64,000 nt of DNA from Shinella kummerowiae (lineage in GTDB: Bacteria > Pseudomonadota > Alphaproteobacteria > Rhizobiales > Rhizobiaceae), in NCBI RefSeq assembly GCF_009827055.1, contig NZ_WUMK01000005.1, positions 248,001-312,000 of the forward strand. Direction: 5' to 3'. A program made the position numbers and the translations under genes. Below are positions 16,564 to 24,227 of this stretch, piece after piece. Under the pieces are notes generated by a model. The model was not told the DNA's origin. It worked only from the letters and a program-made list of their open reading frames with translations, and ran no database searches. Numbering within the stretch: position 1 is the first letter of the stretch; each line of letters begins with the position of its first letter.

Positions 16564-17556
16564 TTACAGGATGATCGTGCACCGCGTCTCGACGTCGAGC
16601 AGCGGCTTGAGGTCTTCGTCGAGCGCCATGACGGTCAGCGTCGCGCCAACCATTTCCAGCGAGGTGAAGTAGTTGCCGATCCACGTCTTGACGATCTTCA
16701 GGCCGCGGGCCGAAATCTCGCTCTCGATCGTGTCGTTGAGGATGTAGAGTTCGTTGAGCGGCGTGGCGCCGAGGCCCGAGACGAGCACGGCGACTTCGGC
16801 GCCTTCCGGCAGGTTGTGATCGTCGAGCACGATCTTCACCATGTCCTTTGCGACCTCGTCGGCCGTCTTCAGCTTTTCGACGCGCACACCCGGTTCACCG
16901 TGATGGCCGATGCCGACCTCCATCGTGCCGGGCTCGATCTGGAAGTTCGGATGGCCGACGGCTGGCAGCGTGCAGGGGCCGAGGCCGACGCCGATCGAGC
17001 GGCAATTGTCGATCGCCTTCTGGGCGGTGGCGCGCACCTCTTCGAGGCTGGCGCCGGTCGCGGCCTTGGCGCCGCCCATTTTCCACATGAAGATTTCACC
17101 GGCAACGCCACGGCGTTTCTCGCGCTCTTCGGGCGGGGCAGAGCAGACGTCGTCGTTGGCAACGACGGTTACGACCTCGATGCCCTCCTTGGCGGCGAGC
17201 TTCATAGCCATCTTCACGTTCATATTATCGCCGGCATAGTTGCCGTAGAGCACCACGACGCCCTTGCCGCCATTGGCTTCGCGGATCGCATCGTAAAAGC
17301 TCTTGGCGGTGGGCGAGGAGAAGAGTTCGCCGACGGCAACGGCGTCGAGCATGTTCTTGCCGGTATAGCCGATGAAGGCCGGCTCATGGCCGGAGCCGCC
17401 ACCCGTCACCACGCCGACCTTGCCGGCAAAGGGGGCATCCTTGGCGACGATGACACGCGGGTTTTCCGCAAGACGCACGATGTCCGAATGCGCCTTCACG
17501 AACCCCTTGACGGTATCCTCGACCACCAGATTCGGATCGTTGATGAAACGCTGCAT
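16564..17556 (-). CDS. dhaK: DhaK-type ketose kinase subunit
   Basis: 330-residue substrate-binding subunit that attaches a short ketose covalently before phosphorylation by DhaL. GGGSGHEPAFIGYTG (His57), LYGNYAGDNMNVKMA, and GIGHHGEPG with His219 directly before GEPG (the hemiaminal histidine) are all conserved. The ribosome site GAGGAG lies 5 bases before the ATG. It follows the GolD/DthD-type dehydrogenase gene by 35 bases. Together they resemble polyol pathways where an alditol is oxidised to a ketose that a DhaK homologue phosphorylates, as described for D-threitol/D-erythrulose. True substrate could be dihydroxyacetone, erythrulose or another ketose. Confidence 0.9.
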   Translation of the reverse strand: MQRFINDPNLVVEDTVKGFVKAHSDIVRLAENPRVIVAKDAPFAGKVGVVTGGGSGHEPAFIGYTGKNMLDAVAVGELFSSPTAKSFYDAIREANGGKGVVVLYGNYAGDNMNVKMAMKLAAKEGIEVVTVVANDDVCSAPPEEREKRRGVAGEIFMWKMGGAKAATGASLEEVRATAQKAIDNCRSIGVGLGPCTLPAVGHPNFQIEPGTMEVGIGHHGEPGVRVEKLKTADEVAKDMVKIVLDDHNLPEGAEVAVLVSGLGATPLNELYILNDTIESEISARGLKIVKTWIGNYFTSLEMVGATLTVMALDEDLKPLLDVETRCTIIL

Positions 17557-17591
17557 GGTAACTCCTCAAAACTGCGCGAGCCGGGGCGGGC

Positions 17592-18365
17592 TCAAAGAAT
17601 GGTGTAACCGCCGTCGATCACGAGATCGGCGCCGTTGATCATGTCGGCACCCGGCGAGGCCAGGAACACCGCCGCGGCGGCGATCTCTTCCGGGAAGGCG
17701 AAACGGCCGGTCGGAATGCGCTTCTTGGCGTTTTCGCCCTTTTCGCCGGCCCAGGCCGCCTTGCCGAGTTCCGTCAGCACGATGGTGGGGGAAATGGTGT
17801 TGACCGTGATACCGTGTTTGCCCCATTCGGCGGCAAAGGTCTTGGACATGCCGATGACGCCGAACTTGGAGGCGCAATAGGCGACATGCTCTTCGATCGC
17901 CACGGAACCGGCCTGCGAGGCGAGGTTGACGATCTTGCCGCCCTTGCCGGCGGCAATCATCTTGCGGCCGACAGCCTGCGTGATGAGGAAGCTGCCCTTC
18001 AGGTTGATGTCGATCGTCCTGTCCCACTGGGTCAGCGTCAGGTCTTCCGCCGGTGCAAGCGCGACGATACCGGCGCTGTTGACCGCGATGTCGATGCCGC
18101 CGAAGGCCGCGACCACGTCATCGACCGCTTTCTGCACGGACGCGGCATCCGCCACGTCGCAAACGAAAGGCCTTGCCGCGTCACCGAGTTCATCCGCCTT
18201 CGTCTTGGCGATATCGGCATTGATGTCGAGCACGGCGATCTTCGCGCCCTTCGACGCAAAGGCAGCGGCGATCGCTGCGCCGATACCGGACGCGCCGCCG
18301 GTGACGAGCGCGACCTTGCCGTCGAGCGGGAAGTTGAGGTCGATATGCGGAGGGGTGTCGGTCAT
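17592..18365 (-). CDS. GolD/DthD-family polyol dehydrogenase (SDR)
   Basis: 257-residue NAD-dependent short-chain dehydrogenase. The cofactor loop TGGASGIG is at 22-29, Asp47 at the end of strand 2 (VLDIN) favours NAD, catalytic Asn121, Ser150, Tyr163 and Lys167 (YCASK) are present, and the tail is DLVIDGGYTIL. Segments such as NLKGSFL, KIVNLASQAGS and VLTELGKAAWAGEKGE closely resemble Listeria GolD (D-arabitol dehydrogenase) and mycobacterial D-threitol dehydrogenase. Expected reaction: alditol to ketose, feeding the DhaK/DhaL pair downstream. The start at 18365 gives the family N-terminus (MTDTPPHIDLNF); an upstream extension into the intergenic hairpin was rejected. Exact polyol is inferred from similarity and context. 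Confidence 0.85.
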   Translation of the reverse strand: MTDTPPHIDLNFPLDGKVALVTGGASGIGAAIAAAFASKGAKIAVLDINADIAKTKADELGDAARPFVCDVADAASVQKAVDDVVAAFGGIDIAVNSAGIVALAPAEDLTLTQWDRTIDINLKGSFLITQAVGRKMIAAGKGGKIVNLASQAGSVAIEEHVAYCASKFGVIGMSKTFAAEWGKHGITVNTISPTIVLTELGKAAWAGEKGENAKKRIPTGRFAFPEEIAAAAVFLASPGADMINGADLVIDGGYTIL

Positions 18366-18392
18366 CGGTCTGGCTTTCAGAGTTCGGGGGAA

Positions 18393-18418
18393 GCGGGGCG
18401 GCGGCATCGCCGCCCCGC
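18393..18418 (-). other. stable hairpin between sugar-binding protein and dehydrogenase genes
   Basis: Perfect 11-base GC stem (GCGGGGCGGCG / CGCCGCCCCGC) with a 4-base loop, placed 10 bases after the binding-protein stop. No T-run follows, so it more likely protects the 3' end of the binding-protein message or partly attenuates the downstream enzyme genes than fully terminates. Confidence 0.7.
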
Positions 18419-18428
18419 ATGTCATTCG

Positions 18429-19415
18429 TTATTTGCGCAGTTCCAGGAGCTTATCGACATTCTCGGTGGTGACCGGCGTCCACGGAACATTGTATTCCTT
18501 GTCCTTGCCGTCGTTGAACGCCATGTCGGGATACTGCGCCCAGATGTCCGACTGCGGCTTGTAGTCACCCTTTTTAGCATGGAGGATGGCGAGGTCGAGG
18601 GCGCCCTGCGCCTGGGCACGGGCGTCCTGCAGGATCGAGGTCATCGTGCCCTCCTTGACGGCGCTGAGCGCATCCGTGATGCCGTCGATACCCGCGATGG
18701 CGAAGTCCTCAGGCTTGAGACCGGCGGCCTTGATTGCTTCGATCGCGCCGAGCGCCATCTCGTCGTTCTGGCCGATGACGCCGTTGATCTGGCCGGAGTG
18801 CGAGGTCAGCCAGTTTTCCATCAGCGTCTGGGCTTCGGCACGCGACCAGTTGGCCGTCTGTTGCTCGAGAACCTTCACGTCCGGGCACTCGGCGAGCGCC
18901 TTCTTGTTGCCTTCAAGGCGGGAGATCTGCGCCGACTGGCCGATCGGGCCTTCGATGATGACGACATTGCCCTTGCAGCCGATCTTGTCGAGCACGGTCT
19001 TGGCTTCCATGTAGCCGGAGATCGTGTCGTCGGAGCCGACATAGGCGGCGAGCAGGTCGGAGTTCACGCGGGTGTTGGAGCCGACGACCGGAATGCCGGC
19101 GTCGTTGGCGGCCTGAACAGCGGTGGCGCCGGCTTCGATGTCGATCGGCACGAAGATGATCGCGTTGAACTTCTGTGTGATCATCGTGTTGAACTGTTCC
19201 TGCTGGACCAGCGCGTCGTAGCGACCGTCGAAGACCGTCAGTTCGACTTCGCCGCTTTTTACGGCCGGATGTTCTTCGAGGGCGGCAGACCAGATCTGCA
19301 TGAACTCCGCATTCAGGCCATAGGGTGCTGCGCCGATCTTCAGCTTTTCCTGCGCCATGGCGGACGAGGCGAGCAACACCGTCGCAGAGGCAAGGGCGAT
19401 CATCAGTTTCTTCAT
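18429..19415 (-). CDS. ribose-type sugar ABC transporter substrate-binding protein
   Basis: 328-residue periplasmic binding protein of the RbsB-like type I fold. The signal peptide is MKKLMIALASATVLLASSAMA. The mature part has typical features: VPIDIEAGATAVQAANDAGIP, then VVGSNTRV, and the hinge segment GQNDEMALGAIEAIKAAGL with IAGIDG. It belongs to the cluster with the RbsC-type permease and RbsA-type ATPase upstream on the same strand. A GGAGGAGAA ribosome site precedes the start. The neighbouring dehydrogenase and ketose kinase suggest the ligand is a short polyol or ketose rather than ribose. Confidence 0.9.
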   Translation of the reverse strand: MKKLMIALASATVLLASSAMAQEKLKIGAAPYGLNAEFMQIWSAALEEHPAVKSGEVELTVFDGRYDALVQQEQFNTMITQKFNAIIFVPIDIEAGATAVQAANDAGIPVVGSNTRVNSDLLAAYVGSDDTISGYMEAKTVLDKIGCKGNVVIIEGPIGQSAQISRLEGNKKALAECPDVKVLEQQTANWSRAEAQTLMENWLTSHSGQINGVIGQNDEMALGAIEAIKAAGLKPEDFAIAGIDGITDALSAVKEGTMTSILQDARAQAQGALDLAILHAKKGDYKPQSDIWAQYPDMAFNDGKDKEYNVPWTPVTTENVDKLLELRK

Positions 19416-19468
19416 GACATTCTCCTCCTTTGAGAATTCCGGCCGCCTTTTGGCAGGCCGTTTCGACG

Positions 19469-19487
19469 ACGGGCGCGGGGCGCCCGT
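19469..19487 (-). other. short hairpin between permease and binding-protein genes
   Basis: A 7-base GC stem (ACGGGCG / CGCCCGT) with a 5-base loop lies 10 bases after the permease stop on the minus strand, ahead of the binding-protein ribosome site. It may set relative expression of the two genes. Confidence 0.4.
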
Positions 19488-19497
19488 ATTTCCGGGC

Positions 19498-20502
19498 TCA
19501 AGCGCCCTGATTGCGTTTCTGGTCGAGCATCACGGCGCCGACGATGAGCGCGCCCTTGAGGACCTGCTGGTAGTAGGACTGGATGCCCATCAGATCGAGG
19601 CCGTTGTTCATGACGCCGATGATGAGGGCGCCGATGAGTGTGCCGGTCACCCGGCCGACGCCGCCCGACAGGCTGGTGCCGCCGATGACGACCGCCGCGA
19701 TGGCATCGAGTTCGTAGGCGATACCGGCCTGCGGCAAGGCGGAGCCCGTGCGCGCCGAGAGGATCATGCCGGCCAGGCCGGAGAGAGCACCCGAGATCAC
19801 ATAGACGAGGAAGCGGATGCGCGTGACGTTGAGGCCGGAGGTCTTGGCGGCATGCGGGTTGCCGCCGACGGCGTAGATGTAGCGGCCGAAGCGCGTGCGC
19901 GTCAGCACCCACCAGGAGACGAGGAAGACGACGGCGAGCAGGATGACCGGCATCGGAATGCCGAGGATGTTGCCTGTGCCGATCCAGCGGAATTCCGCGC
20001 TCAGCGCCGGAACGGGCCGTCCGCCGCCATAGATGAGTGTTGCGCCGCGCGCTGCCGACAACATGCCGAGCGTCGCGACGAAGGCGGGCACCGAGAAGCG
20101 CGAGACGATGAAGCCGACCAGGGCACCGCAGCAGACGCCGACGAGGATGCCGACCGCGAGCGCCACGACCATCGGGTAGGGCGCGCCGGCAATACCGGCG
20201 GTGGCCGAACTGGTGACGAAGCTGGCGCTGACCATGCCGGCAAGCGCCACGACCGAGCCGACCGACAGGTCGATGCCGCGGGTCAGGATGACGAAGGTCA
20301 TGCCGATCGCGAGAACGCCGTTGATCGACGTCTGCAGCAGCACGTTGGAAATGTTGCCCGGCGTCAGGAAAAACTCGTTCGACAGGGCAAGAACACCGAC
20401 CAGCAGCAGGAAGGCGAGAAAGATGCCGTATTCCTGCAGGATCAGCCGGCGGCGATCGGCGTTCAGCCAGGTGCTGGAGGTCTTGTTCTCTAAGCTGGAC
20501 AC
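19498..20502 (-). CDS. ribose-type sugar ABC transporter permease
   Basis: 334-residue inner-membrane permease of the RbsC family with about eight to ten hydrophobic helices. The family motifs LTRGIDLSVGSVVALAGM and the conserved TSLSGGVGRVTGTLIGALIIG segment near the C-terminus are present. The GTG start at 20502 (reading MSSLENKTSSTWLNADR) is preferred because AGAGGTG lies 5 bases before it; an ATG six codons further upstream (20520) has no ribosome site. It follows the ATPase gene by 56 bases and forms the membrane channel of this sugar/polyol importer. Confidence 0.88.
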   Translation of the reverse strand: MSSLENKTSSTWLNADRRRLILQEYGIFLAFLLLVGVLALSNEFFLTPGNISNVLLQTSINGVLAIGMTFVILTRGIDLSVGSVVALAGMVSASFVTSSATAGIAGAPYPMVVALAVGILVGVCCGALVGFIVSRFSVPAFVATLGMLSAARGATLIYGGGRPVPALSAEFRWIGTGNILGIPMPVILLAVVFLVSWWVLTRTRFGRYIYAVGGNPHAAKTSGLNVTRIRFLVYVISGALSGLAGMILSARTGSALPQAGIAYELDAIAAVVIGGTSLSGGVGRVTGTLIGALIIGVMNNGLDLMGIQSYYQQVLKGALIVGAVMLDQKRNQGA

Positions 20503-20558
20503 GGTGTCACCTCTTGCCATGCGGGTTGGATGCTTGCGACGGTCGTCGGGTCTTCAGA

Positions 20559-22037
20559 TCAGGTCGACAGGTGCACAAGCGACTGGGCGTCGGCGTCCTT
20601 CCGGCTGTAGATACCGGCGGAGCGGCCCTGTCGCATGACGAGGATGCGGTCGGACATGCCCAGGATTTCGTCGATTTCGGAGGAGATCATCACGACCGTC
20701 CCGCCCTCGGCGGCGAAGTCGCAGATGATGCGGTAGATCTCGCGCTTGGCGCCGACATCGACGCCGCGCGTCGGCTCGTCGAGCAGCAGGACGCGGGGGT
20801 CGCGCAAAAACCATTTGCCCAGCACGACCTTCTGCTGGTTGCCGCCGGAAAGACCGGAGACCGGCATCGTGTCGCGGGCGGCCTTGATGCCGAAGCGCGC
20901 GATCATGTCCGCGGCGGAGGCCTGTTCGCGCCGGCGCTGCATGACGAAAGCCGGGCTCATCTCCGGCAGACTGGCCAGGCAGATGTTGTTGCGCACACTG
21001 TCCGTCAGGTTGAGGCCGGTGAGCTTGCGATCTTCCGTCACGAAGGCCATGCCCTCCGCCATCGCGTCGGAGGGCTGACGGATGGCAACCGGCTGGCCGT
21101 CGAGGCGGATATCGCCGGCGGACGCGCGGTCCATACCGAACAGGCAGTTGAAGATTTCCGTGCGGCCGGAGCCCATCAGGCCATAGATGCCGAAGATCTC
21201 GCCCTTGTGAGCGGTGAAGGAGATGTCCTCGATCTTGCCGGATGCGGAAAGGCCGGTGACTTCCAGGCCGGCAATCTCGGTCGGCGTGTTCGTCTTGATG
21301 TATTCCTCGCCAAGCTCGCGCCCGACGATCATGCGGATGAGGCCGGGCCGGTCGATATCGGCGAGCTTGCCATCACCGACGAAGCCGCCGTCGCGGAAGA
21401 CCGTGTAGCTGTCGGCGATCTGGAAGATTTCCGACAGCCGGTGCGAGACGTATACGATGCCCTTGCCCTCGGCCTTCAGGCGTTCGATCGCCTGGAACAG
21501 GTGCTGGGCCTCCTTCTCGCCGATTGCCGAGGTCGGCTCGTCCATGAAGATGACGTCCGCGTCGTGGCTCAGCGCCTTGGCGATCTCGACGAGCTGCATC
21601 TGCGCGACCGAAAGGTTCATCATGTACTGGGTTGCGGAAATGTTGAACTCAAGGCGGTCGAGCAGCGCCTGCGCATTGCGGTTCATCGTCTTGAAGTCGA
21701 TGCCGCCGAAGCGGGTAGAGGGCTCGCGGCCGAGATAGATGTTCTCCGCCACCGTCATGTGCGGAACCGGGCTCAGTTCCTGCTCGATGATGGCGATGCC
21801 GGAGGCGAGGGCTTCCGCCGGGCTGTTGAATTCGACCGGCCTGCCGCGATGCAGGATCGTGCCGCCGTCGCGTTTGTGAATGCCCATGAGGATCGAGAGG
21901 AAGGTCGACTTGCCGGCGCCATTGCCGCCGCAGAGCGCATGCACCGAGCCGGCTTCCAGTGCGAAACGGCCGTCGCGAAGTGCGGCAACGCCGCCGAAGG
22001 ACTTTTTCAGCCCCTCCACTTTCAACAGTGGCTGCAT
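20559..22037 (-). CDS. ribose-type sugar ABC transporter ATP-binding protein (two domains)
   Basis: 492-residue tandem nucleotide-binding protein of the RbsA/XylG type. The first domain has intact Walker A GGNGAGKST and signature LSVAQMQLVEIAKAL. The second has the degenerate Walker A typical of the family (GLMGSGRTE) with the signature LSGGNQQKVVLGKWF and DEPTRGVDVGAK. The ATG at 22037 follows GGAGGA by 6 bases; an upstream in-frame extension to 22112 lies in the promoter region. It is the first gene of the operon ATPase-permease-binding protein-dehydrogenase-DhaK-DhaL. Confidence 0.9.
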   Translation of the reverse strand: MQPLLKVEGLKKSFGGVAALRDGRFALEAGSVHALCGGNGAGKSTFLSILMGIHKRDGGTILHRGRPVEFNSPAEALASGIAIIEQELSPVPHMTVAENIYLGREPSTRFGGIDFKTMNRNAQALLDRLEFNISATQYMMNLSVAQMQLVEIAKALSHDADVIFMDEPTSAIGEKEAQHLFQAIERLKAEGKGIVYVSHRLSEIFQIADSYTVFRDGGFVGDGKLADIDRPGLIRMIVGRELGEEYIKTNTPTEIAGLEVTGLSASGKIEDISFTAHKGEIFGIYGLMGSGRTEIFNCLFGMDRASAGDIRLDGQPVAIRQPSDAMAEGMAFVTEDRKLTGLNLTDSVRNNICLASLPEMSPAFVMQRRREQASAADMIARFGIKAARDTMPVSGLSGGNQQKVVLGKWFLRDPRVLLLDEPTRGVDVGAKREIYRIICDFAAEGGTVVMISSEIDEILGMSDRILVMRQGRSAGIYSRKDADAQSLVHLST

Positions 22038-22098
22038 GCTTTCCTCCCGTCGCCAGCAGATGCTCTCCCATCCACTGTTTACAAAATACGCATCTGTT

Positions 22099-22112
22099 TC
22101 GACATGTGTCAA
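22099..22112. promoter_or_regulatory. candidate operator, sugar-operon side
   Basis: TCGACATGTGTCAA is an interrupted palindrome about 60 bases upstream of the ATPase start. It matches the second site in the same intergenic region at 12 of 14 positions. The regulator is not known; the nearby SorC-DhaK fusion is a candidate. Confidence 0.35.
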
Positions 22113-22324
22113 TCTTGAGAATCGACAAAAGTTTACGATGATGTGTCATTTGTAAGGTGCTTACCGTGCAGCTTGCATTGGGAGGCTCTGCAGAAGCCTG
22201 AAATGATTGCGTTTTCCTCGACGAGCGTGGGTTTCGGCCACGGCGGCAATGGCGATGTTTTGGTGTCGATGGCGTGGGATTGACGGGACGACGGTCCCAT
22301 GGCCTATGCGGAAACCGGTCTCGC

Positions 22325-22338
22325 TTGACATGCGTCAA
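22325..22338. promoter_or_regulatory. candidate operator, lysE side
   Basis: TTGACATGCGTCAA has perfect 5-base arms (TTGAC / GTCAA) around ATGC, 58 bases upstream of the LysE-family gene. It resembles the site at 22099-22112. Confidence 0.35.
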
Positions 22339-22396
22339 AGGTGTCGGACCCTATCGGCAGTAAGGATATCGCCGTTCTCATCGATCGGATCTGTTC

Positions 22397-22957
22397 ATGG
22401 TCACTCTCGCCTTCGTCCTGTCTTCCCTTCTGATCCTGGTGACCCCGGGGCCGACGAACACGGTGCTTGCGACCTGCGGCGCATCTTTGGGCCTGCGCCG
22501 GGCGGCGATCATGCCGCTCGCGGAAGCCATGGGATATGTTCTGGCGATATCGCTGTTCGTTGCTGTGGCGGATGCGTTACGAGGCAATGCGTTGGCCTTC
22601 GCGGCAATGAAGATGCTTGCGGCGAGCTGGCTGCTCTACTCGGCGGTCAATCTCTGGGGTATGCCGTTCAGGACCGATGCGCGGTCCGCGCGCGGTTCGT
22701 TCCTTCGCGTCTTCCTGACGACGCTGGTCAATCCGAAAGCCATGCTGGTCGGCACCGTACTGATCCCCTCGGCGGCGTCCGTCCATGCCCCTCTCTGGAT
22801 TGCGACCTATGCGGCGCTTTCGACGCTTGCCGGTCTCGGCTGGGTCGTCTTCGGTGCGTGCCTGCCGCTGGGCGTGCGGCAACATTCCTACAAGCTGGCG
22901 TCTCTGGTGCTGGGCGGTTTTTCGATGGCTGCCGTGGCGAGCGCGCTGTCCGGCTGA
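22397..22957 (+). CDS. LysE/RhtB-family exporter
   Basis: 186-residue inner-membrane protein with five to six hydrophobic helices. The N-terminal signature LLILVTPGPTNTVLATCGASLGLR matches the TPGP motif of LysE/RhtB amino acid exporters, and LVNPKAMLVGTVLIPS is the conserved mid-protein NPK segment. It is slightly shorter than the usual 200-210 residues. It is transcribed away from the sugar operon and stands alone. Substrate is unknown; family members export lysine, threonine, homoserine or other small metabolites. Confidence 0.82.
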   Translation: MVTLAFVLSSLLILVTPGPTNTVLATCGASLGLRRAAIMPLAEAMGYVLAISLFVAVADALRGNALAFAAMKMLAASWLLYSAVNLWGMPFRTDARSARGSFLRVFLTTLVNPKAMLVGTVLIPSAASVHAPLWIATYAALSTLAGLGWVVFGACLPLGVRQHSYKLASLVLGGFSMAAVASALSG

Positions 22958-23033
22958 TCGTCAGGCTTCAAAAGCCGGATCGCCCCAAGGGGCGGGTAAA
23001 AAGGGGCGGCCGCCACCGCCCCGATGCGCGGCA

Positions 23034-24227
23034 TCAATCGATGGAGGGCAGGTCTGTGGCTGCGACGCCATCGCGGACTAGAACGCGGCCACGGCGGATG
23101 ACGGTGCGCGATTGGGGCGTCACCGCGACGGCTTCGGCCAGCGTGCGCGCCGGCACCAGCACGAGATCACCAAAATCCCCTTCGGACAAGCCGTAACCGG
23201 AAAGGCCGATGCCGCCCGCGCCACCGAAGGTGCAGATGCGGGCCGTTTCCGCCAGGTCCGCATCATTGGTCATGCCGTTGCGCTGGGCGAGATATTTTGC
23301 CCGCTCCAGCATGTCGCCATTGCCCCAGGGTTCCCACGTGCCCTGGATACCGTCCGAGCCGGAGGCGACTGCAACGCCGCTTTGCCGCATCAGGCGCAGC
23401 GGCAGGGCAGGGGCTGCAGGGCTGCCGACGGTCATGATCGCGATCTGCTCCGCCGCAAGCGCCGCAATCAGCGCCTGCTGGCGGGTGGGCTCCAGCATGC
23501 CGAGGCAATAGGCGTGGCTCACCATCACGCGACCCTGCATCGACAGCGCCCGGGTGCGCTCGATGATGAGCTCGAGGCAGAAGGCGCCCAGTTCCCCAAG
23601 CTCGTGTAGATGAATGTCGATGGGTTTCCCGTAAAGTTCCGCCAGCGCGAAAATGGCGTCGAGATGCCGGACGGGGTCGCGCTCGATGGTGGCGGGGTCG
23701 ATGCCGCCGACGATGTCGGCGCCGGCCCGCATGGCGGCGTCCATCAGGTCGAGCGTGCCTTCGCGCGGCAGCATGCCGCTCTGCGGGAAGGCGACGACCT
23801 GTATGTCGACGAGATCGCGCAATGCCTCGCGGGTTTCGAGGACCCCTTCGATGTTGGCGATGCCGATCTCCGTATCGACGTCGACATGGCTGCGGATATG
23901 CAGGACGCCGTATTTCAGCGTCTGCAGCACCTGCCGGGCGGACTGGCGGCGCGCGTCGATGCCCAGATCACGCTTTGCCTTGCGATCGGCGAGAATGCGG
24001 TCGTTGCGGTTGGGGCCGACGCGGTTCTCGAACCAGTCCATGCCGATCAGCGTCTTGTCGAGATGGGTGTGCGCCTCGACGAGGCCGGGCAAGGCGACGT
24101 ATCCCGTTGCGCCGATTTCCTGCGTGGGCCGCGCGCCGCCGCTGCTGAAGCGGCCGTCGCGGATGATGAGGTCCACGGGTTCCCCGCCCATGGGGCGCGC
24201 ATTGCGGATGACGATGTCGGCGGTCAC
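23034..24227 (-). CDS. cytosine deaminase-like amidohydrolase
   Basis: 397-residue metal-dependent hydrolase of the CodA-like amidohydrolase group. The ligand set is complete: HTHLD near residue 53, HVDVD near 114, HLHELGE (His and catalytic Glu) near 205, SHAYCLGM near 237 and GSDGIQGTW near 293 with the catalytic Asp. The start is GTG, sharing GTGA with the stop of the preceding amidohydrolase gene, and GGGGAGAA lies about 7 bases before it. The two genes are translationally coupled and face away from the ABC transporter operon. Related enzymes deaminate cytosine, isoguanine or similar rings; the substrate here is undetermined. Confidence 0.83.
   Translation of the reverse strand: MTADIVIRNARPMGGEPVDLIIRDGRFSSGGARPTQEIGATGYVALPGLVEAHTHLDKTLIGMDWFENRVGPNRNDRILADRKAKRDLGIDARRQSARQVLQTLKYGVLHIRSHVDVDTEIGIANIEGVLETREALRDLVDIQVVAFPQSGMLPREGTLDLMDAAMRAGADIVGGIDPATIERDPVRHLDAIFALAELYGKPIDIHLHELGELGAFCLELIIERTRALSMQGRVMVSHAYCLGMLEPTRQQALIAALAAEQIAIMTVGSPAAPALPLRLMRQSGVAVASGSDGIQGTWEPWGNGDMLERAKYLAQRNGMTNDADLAETARICTFGGAGGIGLSGYGLSEGDFGDLVLVPARTLAEAVAVTPQSRTVIRRGRVLVRDGVAATDLPSID

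Larger units (their letters stand above)
22038..22396. other. divergent intergenic region, sugar operon / lysE
   Basis: 359 bases without a credible gene. The first 110 bases are A/T-rich and probably hold the sugar operon promoter. Two related near-palindromes (TCGACATGTGTCAA and TTGACATGCGTCAA) lie near the two ends. No regulator is encoded here. Confidence 0.6.

Noticed and set aside
15808-17607. About 600-codon plus-strand frame across dhaK and dhaL
   Set aside because: Mirror of two genes with intact kinase motifs; no ribosome site and no recognisable domain.
17814-19433. Plus-strand frame opposite the dehydrogenase and binding-protein genes
   Set aside because: Spans an intergenic hairpin and two well-supported genes on the other strand; composition of an antisense frame.
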